A stretch of 64,000 nucleotides of DNA from Amycolatopsis nalaikhensis (GCF_030264295.1 NZ_CP127173.1:5153501-5217500), one strand, 5' to 3'. Numbered from the stretch's first letter, positions 1-8,445 are shown. The notes: generated from the letters alone by a model not told the origin. Numbers and translations are program-made.

Positions 1-1
1 G

Positions 2-646
2 ACGGTCACCGGCCGCACGGTCGCGGAGAACCTCGCCGAGCTGGACCCGGATCCCATCGACGGCGAAGTGCTGCGGCGCCTCGACAACCCGCTGCACCCG
101 ACCGGCGGCATCACCATCCTGCGCGGTTCGCTCGCCCCCGAAGGCGCGGTCGTGAAGTCCGCGGGCTTCGACACGGCGAACTTCGAGGGCCCGGCGCGCG
201 TGTTCGAGCGCGAGCAGGAGGCGATGGCGGCGTTGAACGAAGGCCGCATCCAGGCCGGCGACGTCGTCGTCATCCGCTACGAGGGCCCCAAGGGCGGCCC
301 GGGCATGCGCGAGATGCTCGCGATCACGGCGGCGATCAAGGGCGCCGGGCTGGGCCGCGACGTCCTGTTGCTGACCGACGGGCGGTTCTCCGGCGGCACG
401 ACCGGGCTGTGCATCGGCCACGTCGCGCCGGAGGCGGTCGACGGCGGGCCGATCGCGTTCGTCCGCGACGGCGACCGGATCGCCGTCGACATCAAGGGCC
501 GCAGCATCGACCTGCTGGTCGACGCGACCGAGCTGGCCCGGCGCCGCGAAGGCTGGGAGCCGCTGCCGAACAAGTTCCCGGAAGGGGTGCTGGGGAAGTA
601 CGCGAAGCTGGTCCGGTCGTCGTCCTACGGCGCGGTCACGAGCTGA
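2..646 (+). CDS. ilvD: Dihydroxy-acid dehydratase, C-terminal part (5' end outside window)
   Basis: This is the last roughly 214 codons of IlvD, the [Fe-S] enzyme that dehydrates 2,3-dihydroxy acids in valine, leucine and isoleucine synthesis. The frame is open from the first complete codon of the window. It opens with TVTGRTVAENL, contains the second IlvD/Edd signature LLLTDGRFSGGTTG at about bases 363-405, and ends in the usual KYAKLVRSSSYGAVTS-type tail. Family members are about 560-620 residues, so about two thirds of the gene lies upstream. The stop codon overlaps the 3' end of the convergent ligase gene by 11 bases. Confidence 0.97.
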   Translation, partial: TVTGRTVAENLAELDPDPIDGEVLRRLDNPLHPTGGITILRGSLAPEGAVVKSAGFDTANFEGPARVFEREQEAMAALNEGRIQAGDVVVIRYEGPKGGPGMREMLAITAAIKGAGLGRDVLLLTDGRFSGGTTGLCIGHVAPEAVDGGPIAFVRDGDRIAVDIKGRSIDLLVDATELARRREGWEPLPNKFPEGVLGKYAKLVRSSSYGAVTS

Positions 647-2018
647 AGGCGGCTCTGAGCGCGCATTTGTCGACCTTGCCGACCTCGGTGAGCGGCAGCG
701 CGTCGACGAAGTCCACGCCGCTCGGGACGTAGTGGTCCTGGCCGAAGGCTTTTCGGGCGTGCTCGCGAAGTTCTTCGCTGGTGATCGCCGCGGTGGTGAC
801 CACGACGGCGTGCAACTCCTGTCCGTCTTCGGTGTCGCGCCCGAAGACGGCCGCGCTCGTGACGGCGGGGTGCGTCGCGAGGGCGTGTTCGACGACGGTC
901 GAGGGGACCTTGGTGCCGTGCTCGCCGACCACGACGACGTCGTCGGCGCGGTCGAGGAGGTAGAGGTAGCCGTCGTCGTCGAAGCGGCCGAGGTCGCCGG
1001 TGCGGAGCCAGCCGTCGCCGATCGGGGGCGCGCCGAGATAACCGTCCATCATGGACAGTCCGCGGACGAGGACTTCGCCGTCTTCGACGCGGGCTTCCAT
1101 GCCGGGCACGATCCGCCCGACGGAGGTGCGCAGTTCCGGGCGCGCGACGAGTTCGGCGGCGGAGATGCTGGCGATCATCGGGGCTTCGGTGAGGCCGTAG
1201 CCCTGGCCGACGACGGGACCGAAGGCGTCGAGGGCCTGGGCGAGCCGCTGTGGTGGCAGGGGCGCGGCGCCGAGCGAGAGCGACCGCACACTTTCGAGAG
1301 CAGTGCTCTCCCGCGCGGGGTGGTCGAGGACGGCGGCGAGCCGGGGCGGGGTGAGCGAGAGCGTGTCGATCCGGTGTTCCTGGATCGCGTCGAGGACGGC
1401 TTTCGCGTCGAAGCCGTCGTGCAGGACGACGGTGTCGCGCCGGAGGAGGGCGCCGAGGACGGTGGCGTTGCCGGTCATGTGCGTCATGGGGGCGACGAGC
1501 AGGGTGCGTCTGGGGCCGCCGGGGTTGCCGGGGCTCGGGGTGAAGATGTGGGCCATGCCGTCGTAGATGCCGCTGTGGCGGATGAGCTTCGGGGTGCCGG
1601 TGGTGCCACCGGTGGGGAAGAGCAGGCGGACGGCTTCGGGCAGTTCGAGTGGCTCGGGCTCGCCGTCGAGGTCGTCGAGGGTGCGGACGTCGCGGCCGGG
1701 CCAGGCGCCGGGCCGGTCGGTGACGACGGTGGTGACGCCCGCGGCGTCGACGGCGGCCAGCCGGTCGCGGTGTGGCGCCGAAGCCGGGACGAGCAGGACG
1801 GTCGCGCCGCGGAGCAGGGCGGCGAGCTGCACGAGCACGGTCTCGGGCCGGTTGCGCAGGTCGAGCGCGACGGTCCCGGTGCGACCGAGGCCGCCGTGCA
1901 GGCGGCGGAGGCGTGCGCGGGCGTCGTGGAAGGTGGTGACCCGGCCGTCGTGGTGGAAGAGGGGCTGGTCACCACCCGCGTCCAGGGCGGCGAGCACTTT
2001 GCTCAGGAAGAAGCTCAC
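636..2018 (-). CDS. AMP-dependent (class I adenylate-forming) acyl ligase
   Basis: A 460-residue member of the ANL superfamily, which activates a carboxylic acid with ATP to an acyl-adenylate and usually passes it to CoA or a carrier protein. Visible motifs are the P-loop A3 motif FPTGGTTGTPK (about residues 134-144), GYGLTEAP, LRTGDLG and the C-terminal A10 motif LTEVGKVDK with the invariant Lys near 448. It is shorter than typical acyl-CoA synthetases (500-560), with a compact N-terminal domain. The GTG start lies 14 bases after the ssgB-like stop, so the two are probably co-transcribed. No PKS or NRPS gene is nearby, so the substrate cannot be inferred. Confidence 0.9.
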   Translation of the reverse strand: MSFFLSKVLAALDAGGDQPLFHHDGRVTTFHDARARLRRLHGGLGRTGTVALDLRNRPETVLVQLAALLRGATVLLVPASAPHRDRLAAVDAAGVTTVVTDRPGAWPGRDVRTLDDLDGEPEPLELPEAVRLLFPTGGTTGTPKLIRHSGIYDGMAHIFTPSPGNPGGPRRTLLVAPMTHMTGNATVLGALLRRDTVVLHDGFDAKAVLDAIQEHRIDTLSLTPPRLAAVLDHPARESTALESVRSLSLGAAPLPPQRLAQALDAFGPVVGQGYGLTEAPMIASISAAELVARPELRTSVGRIVPGMEARVEDGEVLVRGLSMMDGYLGAPPIGDGWLRTGDLGRFDDDGYLYLLDRADDVVVVGEHGTKVPSTVVEHALATHPAVTSAAVFGRDTEDGQELHAVVVTTAAITSEELREHARKAFGQDHYVPSGVDFVDALPLTEVGKVDKCALRAAFSS

Positions 2019-2032
2019 CGCCGAGACGGTAC

Positions 2033-2446
2033 TCAGTCCTGGTAGGACAGTTTCGCCAGTTCCTCGTCGAAGTCGAACCAGTCGCTCTCGCTCCCGGCGG
2101 GGACGACGTCGTAGGTCCGGTCGAGGAAGGCGGCGATCTCCTTGGCGGGCGCCTCGAGCACGGCGGCACCATCGGGCGAGTTCAGTTCGACGACGACCAG
2201 GGCGGGATCGGCACCGGGGCCGATGCGCACGTCACCGTCGCCGCAGCGGGCGAGGAGGCCGTCGGCGAGCAGGTCGCGCCCGAAGAGCCACCGGACGGCG
2301 CTGGCCCCGGCGTGCAGCACGACGGCGACGGCATAGGGATCGCGGGTGTCGTACTCCAGTTCGGCGGGCACCGGCCGCGGCCCGGCGCCGAACGTGCGCA
2401 GGGCGAAGTCGATGCCGGCGCTGGTCACGCTGTGCGGGTCGGCCAT
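2033..2446 (-). CDS. SsgA/SsgB-like sporulation and cell-division regulator
   Basis: A 137-residue protein matching the SALP family (SsgA-like proteins), which in sporulating actinomycetes help position FtsZ and control septum synthesis. Family hallmarks are visible: VPAELEYDTRDPYAV near residue 27, VRWLFGRDLLADGL near 51, GDVRIGP near 71, LNSPDGAAVLEAPA near 89 and the acidic end FDFDEELAKL. Length is normal for the family (120-145). The ATG start has AAAGGGG seven bases upstream. Which paralogue this is (SsgB or another SALP) cannot be settled without a tree. It heads a likely two-gene unit with the ligase downstream. Confidence 0.88.
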   Translation of the reverse strand: MADPHSVTSAGIDFALRTFGAGPRPVPAELEYDTRDPYAVAVVLHAGASAVRWLFGRDLLADGLLARCGDGDVRIGPGADPALVVVELNSPDGAAVLEAPAKEIAAFLDRTYDVVPAGSESDWFDFDEELAKLSYQD

Positions 2447-2571
2447 GGATGGCCCCTTTGCTACTCGTCGGTCACATTGATCTTGTTCAAGGGATAACCC
2501 ATGGTGAGTTCAACGCCCAGCGATCCGAAAAACTTTCACACGCAGGGGTGATCAAGAAGTGGCGGAGGTCA

Positions 2572-2606
2572 CCGTCAGCATGGCCGAACGGGCAATTTGC
2601 TGACGG
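2572..2606. promoter_or_regulatory. Inverted repeat upstream of the ssgB-like gene
   Basis: Perfect 9-base arms CCGTCAGCA (2572-2580) and TGCTGACGG (2598-2606) are separated by 17 bases, 126 bases upstream of the ssgB-like ATG. This could be an operator for a dimeric regulator or a leader hairpin. There is no other evidence for a specific role. Confidence 0.4.
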
Positions 2607-2681
2607 AGGGTAAGCACCAGTGACGGTGGCTGCTGCGTGCTGTCAGATCTCGCTCCCGCCTCCGCCCCGCCCGCCTCCGGC

Positions 2682-2734
2682 GTCGCGAATGACTCATTCG
2701 GGACGCCAGAGGTCGCCAATGACTCATTCGCGAC
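2682..2734. repeat. Family A intergenic inverted repeat (copy 1)
   Basis: A 53-base element with outer arms GTCGCGAATGA and TCATTCGCGAC. Two near-palindromes AATGACTCATT lie exactly 30 bases apart. It sits in the divergent ssgB-like/sigK gap, so it cannot be a simple terminator for either gene. Other copies are at 2914, 12411, 43612 and 43698. Confidence 0.9.
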
Positions 2735-2913
2735 CTTGCGGCGGGCCTGGCAGCGCAGCCCACCCGCGCCGCCGCTCGGGTGCGGGGCCGCCCCGCCCGC
2801 TCAGCCCCGCGCCGCTGCACCGCCGCCGCCGCGCTGCACTGCCGCCGGTGCGCCGCCCTCCTCCGCCAGCGCCCCGCCGCCCCACCTCGCCGCCCCGCCC
2901 GCCCGCCTCCGGC

Positions 2914-2966
2914 GTCGCGAATGACTCATTCGGGACCCCTGCCGTCCCCAATGACTCATTCGCGAC
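2914..2966. repeat. Family A intergenic inverted repeat (copy 2)
   Basis: A second 53-base copy with outer arms GTCGCGAATGA and TCATTCGCGAC, 232 bases after copy 1 and differing from it only in the centre. The outer arms are fully complementary and the two AATGACTCATT cores are again 30 bases apart. Confidence 0.9.
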
Positions 2967-3119
2967 ACGTGCCGCACCCGTCCCGAGCTTTCGGAGCCGC
3001 CCCACCCCCGGATGGGTCCCGCCGCCGGAGTTGCGCCGTCCGGGTGGGCGCACCAGTCCACTTCCGCCGCGACCGCGAATCCCTCGCAGACCGTGGTGGG
3101 TGAGGTGGAGGGTCCGGGC

Positions 3120-3716
3120 ATGGGTGAGCGTGGGCGGTTACGGCTGCATCCGGTGGCGGCACCGGCTCCCGCGGCGAGCGCCGAAGAGCTGTTGGCGCGC
3201 GTCGCCGCCGGGGATGAGGCCGCCTTCGAAGCCCTCTACGACCTCATTGCCGGGCCCGTTCTCGGCCTCGTGACTCGCGTTCTGCGCAACCACGCCCAAG
3301 CCGAAGAAGTCGCGCAGGAGGTGCTGGTGGAGGTGTGGCGCAAGGCCACTCGGTACGTCCCGGAACGCGGGAGCGCCCTCTCGTGGGTGCTGACCATCGC
3401 GCACCGGCGGGCCGTCGACCGCGTTCGCTCGCACCAGGCCGTTCTCGACCGGGAAGAACGGGCCGGCCGGATGGATGTCCGGCGGCCCTTCGACGACGTC
3501 ACCGAGTCCACTTTGGCCGGTCTCGACCAGCAGCGCGTGCGGCAGTGCCTCGGCGAACTGACCGAGCTGCAGCGCGAATCCATCGTGCTCGCCTACTACA
3601 ACGGCTACACCTACCCCGAAGTGGCCGAGGTGCTGAAAGTCGCGCCGGGCACCGTCAAGACCCGGATCCGCGACGGCCTCATCCGGCTGCGTGACTGCCT
3701 GGGGGTGGACCGATGA
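3120..3716 (+). CDS. sigK: ECF RNA polymerase sigma factor, SigK type
   Basis: A 198-residue extracytoplasmic-function sigma factor. Region 2 is seen in LRNHAQAEEVAQEVLVEVW and region 4 in LTELQRESIVLAYYNGYTY followed by the helix-turn-helix VAEVLKVAPGTVKTRIRDG. I start it at ATG 3120 because GGTGGAG lies just upstream. An earlier in-frame ATG at 3012 would add a disordered Pro/Ala stretch. The stop overlaps the start of the anti-sigma factor (ATGA), the classic sigma/anti-sigma arrangement. The SigK label rests on the RskA-type partner, the fasciclin lipoprotein downstream and the SigK-like promoter at 5952-5979. Confidence 0.9.
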   Translation: MGERGRLRLHPVAAPAPAASAEELLARVAAGDEAAFEALYDLIAGPVLGLVTRVLRNHAQAEEVAQEVLVEVWRKATRYVPERGSALSWVLTIAHRRAVDRVRSHQAVLDREERAGRMDVRRPFDDVTESTLAGLDQQRVRQCLGELTELQRESIVLAYYNGYTYPEVAEVLKVAPGTVKTRIRDGLIRLRDCLGVDR

Positions 3717-4381
3717 CCGCCGAGCTGCACATGCTCACCGGGGCCTACGCGCTCGACGCCGTGTCCGATGTGGACCGGGCCGAGTTCGAACGGCACCTCG
3801 GGGAGTGCTCCGCCTGCCGTCAGGAGGTGGCCGAACTGCGGGCCACCGGTGCCCGGCTCGCCGCGGCCGACGCCGTCGACCCGCCGTCCGAGCTGCGGCT
3901 CACCGTGCTGGCCGAAGTCGCCCGCACCCGCCAGTTGCCGCCCAAGCTTCCCGTCGCCGGTCGCGCCAAGACCTGGCACGTGCGGTTCGCGCTGCTCGGC
4001 GCCGCCGCGGCCGCCGTCGTGGCGGTTCTGGTCGGCGTGCAGACCACGACCGTCCCGCAAGCTCCCGTCGACTCCGTGCTGTCCGCCCCGGATGCCACGA
4101 CGCTGCAGGGCGTCGGCGAGGGCACCGCGACGCTCGTCGTTTCCCGCAGCCGCAACCAGGCCGTCCTGCTGGCCTCCGGCCTGCCCGCCCTCGACCCGGC
4201 GCACGCCTACCAGGTGTGGCTGATCGGCAAGGGCGGCGCGCACTCGGCCGGGCTGATGGGGTCCGGGCCGATGCTGGCCGACCTGCCGCCGGGCGTCGAC
4301 CGGGTCGGTATCACCGTCGAGCCCGCCGGTGGCTCGCGGGGCCCGACGACCCCGGCCGTCAGCATGATTTCCCTGACCTGA
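3713..4381 (+). CDS. rskA: Membrane anti-sigma factor, RskA type
   Basis: A 222-residue single-pass membrane protein. The N-terminal cytoplasmic anti-sigma domain carries a zinc-binding-like motif HLGECSACR near residue 28. One membrane segment follows at about residues 93-110 (FALLGAAAAAVVAVLVGVQ). The extracytoplasmic half is an RskA domain, with YQVWLIGKGGAHSAGLM and the MLADLPPGVDRVGITVEPAGG region. In mycobacteria RskA holds SigK inactive and is degraded by regulated proteolysis on redox stress; the same control is inferred here. It overlaps sigK by four bases and is followed after 22 bases by the oxidoreductase. Confidence 0.92.
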   Translation: MTAELHMLTGAYALDAVSDVDRAEFERHLGECSACRQEVAELRATGARLAAADAVDPPSELRLTVLAEVARTRQLPPKLPVAGRAKTWHVRFALLGAAAAAVVAVLVGVQTTTVPQAPVDSVLSAPDATTLQGVGEGTATLVVSRSRNQAVLLASGLPALDPAHAYQVWLIGKGGAHSAGLMGSGPMLADLPPGVDRVGITVEPAGGSRGPTTPAVSMISLT

Positions 4382-4403
4382 CAACCGATTGGACGTGAGC
4401 GTG

Positions 4404-5930
4404 ATGGCTACACCCCGGCTGAGCCGGTGGGTGGCGGCGGTACTGGGCGTCGTGGCGCTCGCCGCCGCGCTGGCGGCGGGCCACCTCGTCGCCGGGTTCG
4501 TCGGCGTCAACGCGTCGCCGTACCTGGCGGTCGGCAACGGCGCCATCGACCTGACCCCGGTGTGGCTCAAGGACTTCGCCGTCCGCACCTTCGGCACCCA
4601 CGACAAGCTCGTGCTGCTGTCCGGGATGGCCGTCGTGCTGGTGCTCGTGGCGGCGGCGGCCGGCCTCCTCTCGCGCCGCACGCCGTGGCCGGGCCTCGTC
4701 GTGGTCACCGGGCTCGGCCTGGTCGGTCTCCTCGCCGTGTACGCCCGCCCCGACCTCGACGCGGTCGCGTTGCTGGCCCCGCTGGCGAGCCTGGTCGCCG
4801 GGGTCGCCGCGTTCGCGTTCCTGCACCGGCTCGCCCGGCGCGACGCCGCGCCCGCGGACGGCTTGTCGCGCCGCACCGTCCTGCTGGCCGGGGCCGGCGT
4901 CGTCGTCGGCGCCGGGGTCGCGGGCCTCGGCGGTCAGCTGCTTGCCCGGACCCGCGACGCCGCGTCCTCGCGCGAAGCGGTCGGGCGGCTGGTCCCGGTC
5001 CGGACCGCCCCGGCGATCCCGGCCGACGCCGACTTCGCCAAGCTCGGCACGCCGACGTTCGTCACGCGCAACGCCGACTTCTACCGCGTCGACACCGCGT
5101 TGTCGGTGCCGCAGGTGCGGGCCGAAGACTGGAGCCTGCGCCTGCACGGAATGGTCGACCGCGAAATCCGCTACCGCTACGGCGACATCCGGAACCGGCC
5201 GCTGGTGGAACGCACCATCACCATGACGTGCGTCTCCAACGAGGTCGGCGGCACCTACGTCTCCACGGCGAACTTCGTCGGCGTCGACCTGGCGGACCTG
5301 CTCGAGGAGGCCGGGGTGCGCCCCGGCGCCGAGCAGCTCTTCTCGTCCAGTGTGGACGGCTGGACGTCGGGCAGCCCGGTCGCCGCGGCGATGGACCGCG
5401 GCCGCGGCGCCATGCTCGCCATCGGCATGAACGGCGAGCCGTTGCCGATCGAACACGGTTTTCCGGCCCGGCTCGTCATTCCCGGGTTGTACGGATACGT
5501 GTCGGCCACGAAATGGGTGACCGACCTCGAAGTGACGACTTGGTCGGCCCGTCAGGCTTATTGGCTGAAACGCGGCTGGGGTCGCGAAGCGCCGATCAAA
5601 ACGGAATCGCGGATCGACACGCCGAAGGGTTTCGAAACCGTCCCTTCGGGGAAGGTGCGGGTCGCCGGGATCGCCTGGGCGCAGCACACCGGGATCGCCA
5701 AGCTCGAGGTGCGCGTCGACGGCGGTCCGTGGCGGGAAGCCATGCTGTCCCGGGAAGTCAACCCGAACACCTGGCGCATGTGGTGGCTCGAGTTCGACGC
5801 CGCGCCCGGCGGGCACCAGGTCGTCTGCCGGGCCACCGACAAAAGCGGGTACACCCAGACCGAAACCCGCGCCGGAACCGTGCCCGACGGTGCGACCGGG
5901 TGGCACAGCATCGCGTTCACCGCGCGGTGA
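4404..5930 (+). CDS. Membrane-anchored molybdopterin-dependent oxidoreductase (sulfite-oxidase fold)
   Basis: About 508 residues. Four or five hydrophobic segments fill the first 170 residues. An SRRTVLLAGAG segment resembling a Tat-type signal or anchor follows, then an Oxidored_molyb domain (residues about 220-390) with TMTCVSNEVGG containing the likely molybdenum-ligand Cys. A Mo-co dimerisation domain ends the protein (KVRVAGIAWAQ... to the end). The family uses a molybdopterin cofactor for sulfite, nitrate or methionine-sulfoxide-type redox chemistry at the outer membrane face; the substrate is unknown. The start is uncertain: ATG 4404 is chosen, with GTG 4395 and TTG 4389 in the same frame and no strong ribosome-binding site. 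It is probably in the sigK-rskA transcript. Confidence 0.88.
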   Translation: MATPRLSRWVAAVLGVVALAAALAAGHLVAGFVGVNASPYLAVGNGAIDLTPVWLKDFAVRTFGTHDKLVLLSGMAVVLVLVAAAAGLLSRRTPWPGLVVVTGLGLVGLLAVYARPDLDAVALLAPLASLVAGVAAFAFLHRLARRDAAPADGLSRRTVLLAGAGVVVGAGVAGLGGQLLARTRDAASSREAVGRLVPVRTAPAIPADADFAKLGTPTFVTRNADFYRVDTALSVPQVRAEDWSLRLHGMVDREIRYRYGDIRNRPLVERTITMTCVSNEVGGTYVSTANFVGVDLADLLEEAGVRPGAEQLFSSSVDGWTSGSPVAAAMDRGRGAMLAIGMNGEPLPIEHGFPARLVIPGLYGYVSATKWVTDLEVTTWSARQAYWLKRGWGREAPIKTESRIDTPKGFETVPSGKVRVAGIAWAQHTGIAKLEVRVDGGPWREAMLSREVNPNTWRMWWLEFDAAPGGHQVVCRATDKSGYTQTETRAGTVPDGATGWHSIAFTAR

Positions 5931-5951
5931 CCCGGGTCACCCTAATAGGCA

Positions 5952-5979
5952 CCAATCCGATTTTCCGGTAGCTCCGAAT
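5952..5979 (+). promoter_or_regulatory. SigK-type promoter upstream of the fasciclin lipoprotein gene
   Basis: CCAATCC at 5952-5958 and CCGAAT at 5974-5979 are separated by 15 bases, 47 bases before the fasciclin start. Published mycobacterial SigK promoters have CCATCC and CCGAAT boxes at similar spacing. The match to the -10 box is exact and the -35 differs by one inserted A. Together with the linked sigK-rskA pair this supports direct SigK control. Confidence 0.7.
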
Positions 5980-6025
5980 ACCGGGCAAGAAGAAGTTCTC
6001 AGCCGCTTCCTTTGGAGTGATTTTC

Positions 6026-6694
6026 GTGACCAAGCTTCGTGTCGCCGGATTCGGCGTCGCCGCCGTCGCCGCGCTTTCGCTGACCGCGTGCAGCAGCAGC
6101 GACACCGCTTCCTCCGGCAGCTCCAGCAGCTCGATGGCGCCGTCGTCTTCGATGGCCGCGCCGTCGCCCAGCGCCGCCGCTTCGGACGGCGTGACCACCA
6201 ACGCCGACGTCTTCGGTCCTGCCTGTTCGCAGCTGCCGCAGGGGTCCGCGCCCGGCTCGCTCGACTCGATGGGCCCGCAGCCGGTCGCCTCGGCCGCGTC
6301 GACGAACCCGTTGCTGACCAAGCTGGTGGCCGCCGTCAAGGCCACCAACCTGGTCGACACCCTCAACAGCCAGCAGGCCATCACCGTGTTCGCGCCGGCC
6401 GACCCGGCCTTCGCCGCCCTGGGCGACGCGAAGTTCACTGAGCTGGCGGGCAAGCCGGCCGAGCTGGCGCCGATCCTGCAGTACCACGTCGTCGGCAAGC
6501 GCTACGACGCCAAGGGGCTCGAGGCGGCCGGTTCGCTGGAGTCGCTGAACACCGCGGGCGGCCCGCTGAAGATCGAGGGCTCCGGCGAGAACATGACCGT
6601 CAACGGCGCGAAGGTCCTGTGCGGCAACATCCCGACCAAGAACGCCACGGTCTTCGTGATCGACAAGGTGCTCACCCCGGGCACCAACAAGTAG
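6026..6694 (+). CDS. Secreted fasciclin (FAS1)-domain lipoprotein, MPT70/MPT83-like
   Basis: A 222-residue protein with a lipoprotein signal (LSLTAC, lipidated Cys at 22), a Ser/Ala-rich linker to about residue 60, and one FAS1 domain. FAS1 motifs are LVDTLNSQQAITVFAPADPAF and ILQYHVVGKRYDA, ending TVFVIDKVLTP. GTG 6026 is chosen because GGAG at 6014-6017 is correctly spaced; GTG 6017 overlaps that site. In mycobacteria the SigK regulon includes mpt70 and mpt83, which encode the same domain, so gene order and promoter both point to SigK control. Its role is probably surface adhesion or matrix. It ends directly against the next, convergent gene with no gap. Confidence 0.93.
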   Translation: MTKLRVAGFGVAAVAALSLTACSSSDTASSGSSSSSMAPSSSMAAPSPSAAASDGVTTNADVFGPACSQLPQGSAPGSLDSMGPQPVASAASTNPLLTKLVAAVKATNLVDTLNSQQAITVFAPADPAFAALGDAKFTELAGKPAELAPILQYHVVGKRYDAKGLEAAGSLESLNTAGGPLKIEGSGENMTVNGAKVLCGNIPTKNATVFVIDKVLTPGTNK

Positions 6695-7696
6695 TCAGCG
6701 TCCCAGCAGGGGGCCGAGGCGTTCCGCGATGTCGGTGAGGATCTGCACGTAGTCTTCGTGGTCGAAGGTGAACGGCAGGGCGAAGGCCACCTCGTCGACC
6801 TCGCGGAACGCCGCGTGCGCGTGGAGCCGCTCGGCGATCTCGGCGGAAGTGCCGACGTAGTCGGGGGAGAACAGCATCCGCGCGGGACCTTGCGGTTCCT
6901 TGGTGCGTGGCAGCCGTTTCGCCGCGTACGCCTCGTATTTCGCGCGCTGCTCGGGCGTCGCGCGGTCGGTCGGGACCACGACCAGGCCCTGCGAGACGCG
7001 GGCCGTCTCGCCGTCCGGGTGGCGGGCGCGGAACGCCTGGATGTGCGACAGCTGGATCTCCGCGAAGTCGCGGCTCTCGCCCTCGGCCTTCACCACGCTG
7101 CTGGTCAGGAAGTTCATCGCGTGCTCGCCCGCCCACTCGGCCGAGCGCAGGCTGGCCCCGCCGTACCAGAGGCGGCTGCCGAGCCCGGGCGACTGCGGCT
7201 GGACCCGGTCGGAGAACACCTCGAAGCCTTCGGTGCCCCTGAAGCCGGTCGCGGGCTTGCCGCGCACGAAGTCCAGCAGCCGTTGCACGCGGCCGTAGCC
7301 GAAGTCTTCGGCGTCGGCGGTGTCCGGGTAGAGCGCTCCCTTGACCTCGTCGAAGCGCATCGGCGGGCCGACGCTGATACCCGGGTTGAGCCGTCCGCCG
7401 GACAGCAGGTCGACGGTGGCGAGGTCTTCGGCCAGCCGCAGCGGGTTCTCCCAGCCGAGCGGGATGACGGCGGTGCCGAGCTCGATCCGGCGGGTCCGCT
7501 GCGACGCGGCGGCCAGCACGGCGACCGGCGAGGAGATGCCGTGCTGCAGGTGCCGGTGCCGCACCCAGGCGCTGTCGAACCCGAGCCGTTCGCCCAGTTC
7601 GATGATCTCCAGCGTCGACTCGTGGCCCCGGCGCGGGTCGGCGGGGTCGAACAGGCCGATGGTCAGGAAGCCGAGCTTCCGCAGTGGTCGCGACAC
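6695..7696 (-). CDS. LLM-class (luciferase-like, F420/FMN) monooxygenase
   Basis: A 333-residue TIM-barrel protein of the bacterial luciferase/LLM family. Visible features are FDSAWVRHRHLQ near residue 40, the conserved ASQRTRRIELGTAVIPLGWENP segment that shapes the flavin site, LATVDLLSGGRLNPGISVGPP, and the C-terminal GTSAEIAERLHAH segment typical of this group. Actinomycete members use F420H2 or FMNH2; which one applies here cannot be read from sequence. It abuts the fasciclin gene tail to tail and lies 55 bases downstream of the TetR gene on the same strand. Confidence 0.88.
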   Translation of the reverse strand: MSRPLRKLGFLTIGLFDPADPRRGHESTLEIIELGERLGFDSAWVRHRHLQHGISSPVAVLAAASQRTRRIELGTAVIPLGWENPLRLAEDLATVDLLSGGRLNPGISVGPPMRFDEVKGALYPDTADAEDFGYGRVQRLLDFVRGKPATGFRGTEGFEVFSDRVQPQSPGLGSRLWYGGASLRSAEWAGEHAMNFLTSSVVKAEGESRDFAEIQLSHIQAFRARHPDGETARVSQGLVVVPTDRATPEQRAKYEAYAAKRLPRTKEPQGPARMLFSPDYVGTSAEIAERLHAHAAFREVDEVAFALPFTFDHEDYVQILTDIAERLGPLLGR

Positions 7697-7751
7697 GCCG
7701 TCGATTCTGCTCCGGCCGCGACGGCGGCCGCCGCGGTTCCACCTGGTGGGC

Positions 7752-8411
7752 TCACGCGCGCAGGCGGTCCAGCCCGTCGAGGATGACGTCGAGGCCGAAC
7801 TCGAACTCGCGCTGGTCGTCGCACCAGCCGAGGGTCGAGTCCGGGTCGTCGTGGGCGATCTCGCCGAGCATGCCGACCAGGTTCGGCAGCTGCGCGGCCA
7901 GCTCGGTAGGGACGTCCGTGGACGCGCCGGCGCCGGGGTCGAACAGCTCCTGGCTGAAGCCGAGCGCGCGGCTGCCCAGCGCGTGCAGCGCGTGGTGCAC
8001 CAGGTCGTAGGAGAACCCGCCCGCGCGCATCAGGCCGACCAGCTCGTCGTAGTAGCGCAGGACGGCCGTGCTCGTCGACGACCGCGTCGCGAACAGTTCC
8101 GGCGCCCACCGGTGGCGGAGGAACACCTCGCGCGCGGCGAGGATCCGGCGTCGCACGGTCTGCTTCCAGTCCGCGCCCGGTTCGACCCGGGCGACGGCGT
8201 CGTTGATCTCGTGGGCGACGACGTCGACGATCCCGTCGAGCACGTCTTCCTTCTTGGCCACGTGGTAGTAGAGCGACATCGCTTCGGCGCCGAGCTCTTC
8301 GGCGAGGCGGCGCATGGTGACGGCGGGCAGGCCGTGCGCGTCGGCCAGCTCGACCGCGGCGTGCAGCACGCGCTCGCGGCTCAGCGGGATCCGCTCGGTC
8401 GGGGTGGCCAC
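7752..8411 (-). CDS. TetR-family repressor of the divergent oxidoreductase gene
   Basis: A 219-residue protein with GTG start. The N-terminal TetR DNA-binding domain reads LSRERVLHAAVELADAHG...VTMRRLAEELG...MSLYYHVAKKEDVLDG, and the rest resembles the TetR_C tetracycline-repressor-like ligand domain. It is transcribed away from the MDR oxidoreductase gene, and the 96 bases between them hold two perfect and one degenerate copies of CTTAC-N3-GTAAG. This is the expected layout of a repressor controlling both itself and its neighbour. The inducer is unknown. Confidence 0.92.
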   Translation of the reverse strand: MATPTERIPLSRERVLHAAVELADAHGLPAVTMRRLAEELGAEAMSLYYHVAKKEDVLDGIVDVVAHEINDAVARVEPGADWKQTVRRRILAAREVFLRHRWAPELFATRSSTSTAVLRYYDELVGLMRAGGFSYDLVHHALHALGSRALGFSQELFDPGAGASTDVPTELAAQLPNLVGMLGEIAHDDPDSTLGWCDDQREFEFGLDVILDGLDRLRA

Positions 8412-8445
8412 GCCGGTGATCGTACAAGGTGCGCTCGTTGACGGC

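Larger units (their letters stand above)
2447..3119. other. Intergenic region between divergent ssgB-like and sigK genes
   Basis: This 673-base gap has no convincing gene. The open frames here are Pro/Arg-rich by-products of GC-rich low-complexity DNA. It holds, in order, the ssgB-like upstream region with a 9-base inverted repeat (2572-2606), a family A repeat (2682-2734), a Pro/Arg-coding low-complexity stretch, a second family A repeat (2914-2966), and the sigK upstream region. The sequence just before each family A copy (a CCGCC-rich stretch ending GCCTCCGGC) is also shared. The two copies therefore probably arose by a segmental duplication with a 232-base offset. Confidence 0.7.

Noticed and set aside
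636..2446. Ligase plus regulators as part of a natural-product cluster
   Set aside because: No PKS, NRPS, terpene or carrier-protein gene occurs nearby.
2637..3273. Several Pro/Arg/Ala-rich open frames on both strands near 2.6-3.3 kb
   Set aside because: They translate repeat and low-complexity DNA in all frames, lack ribosome-binding sites and change completely between frames.
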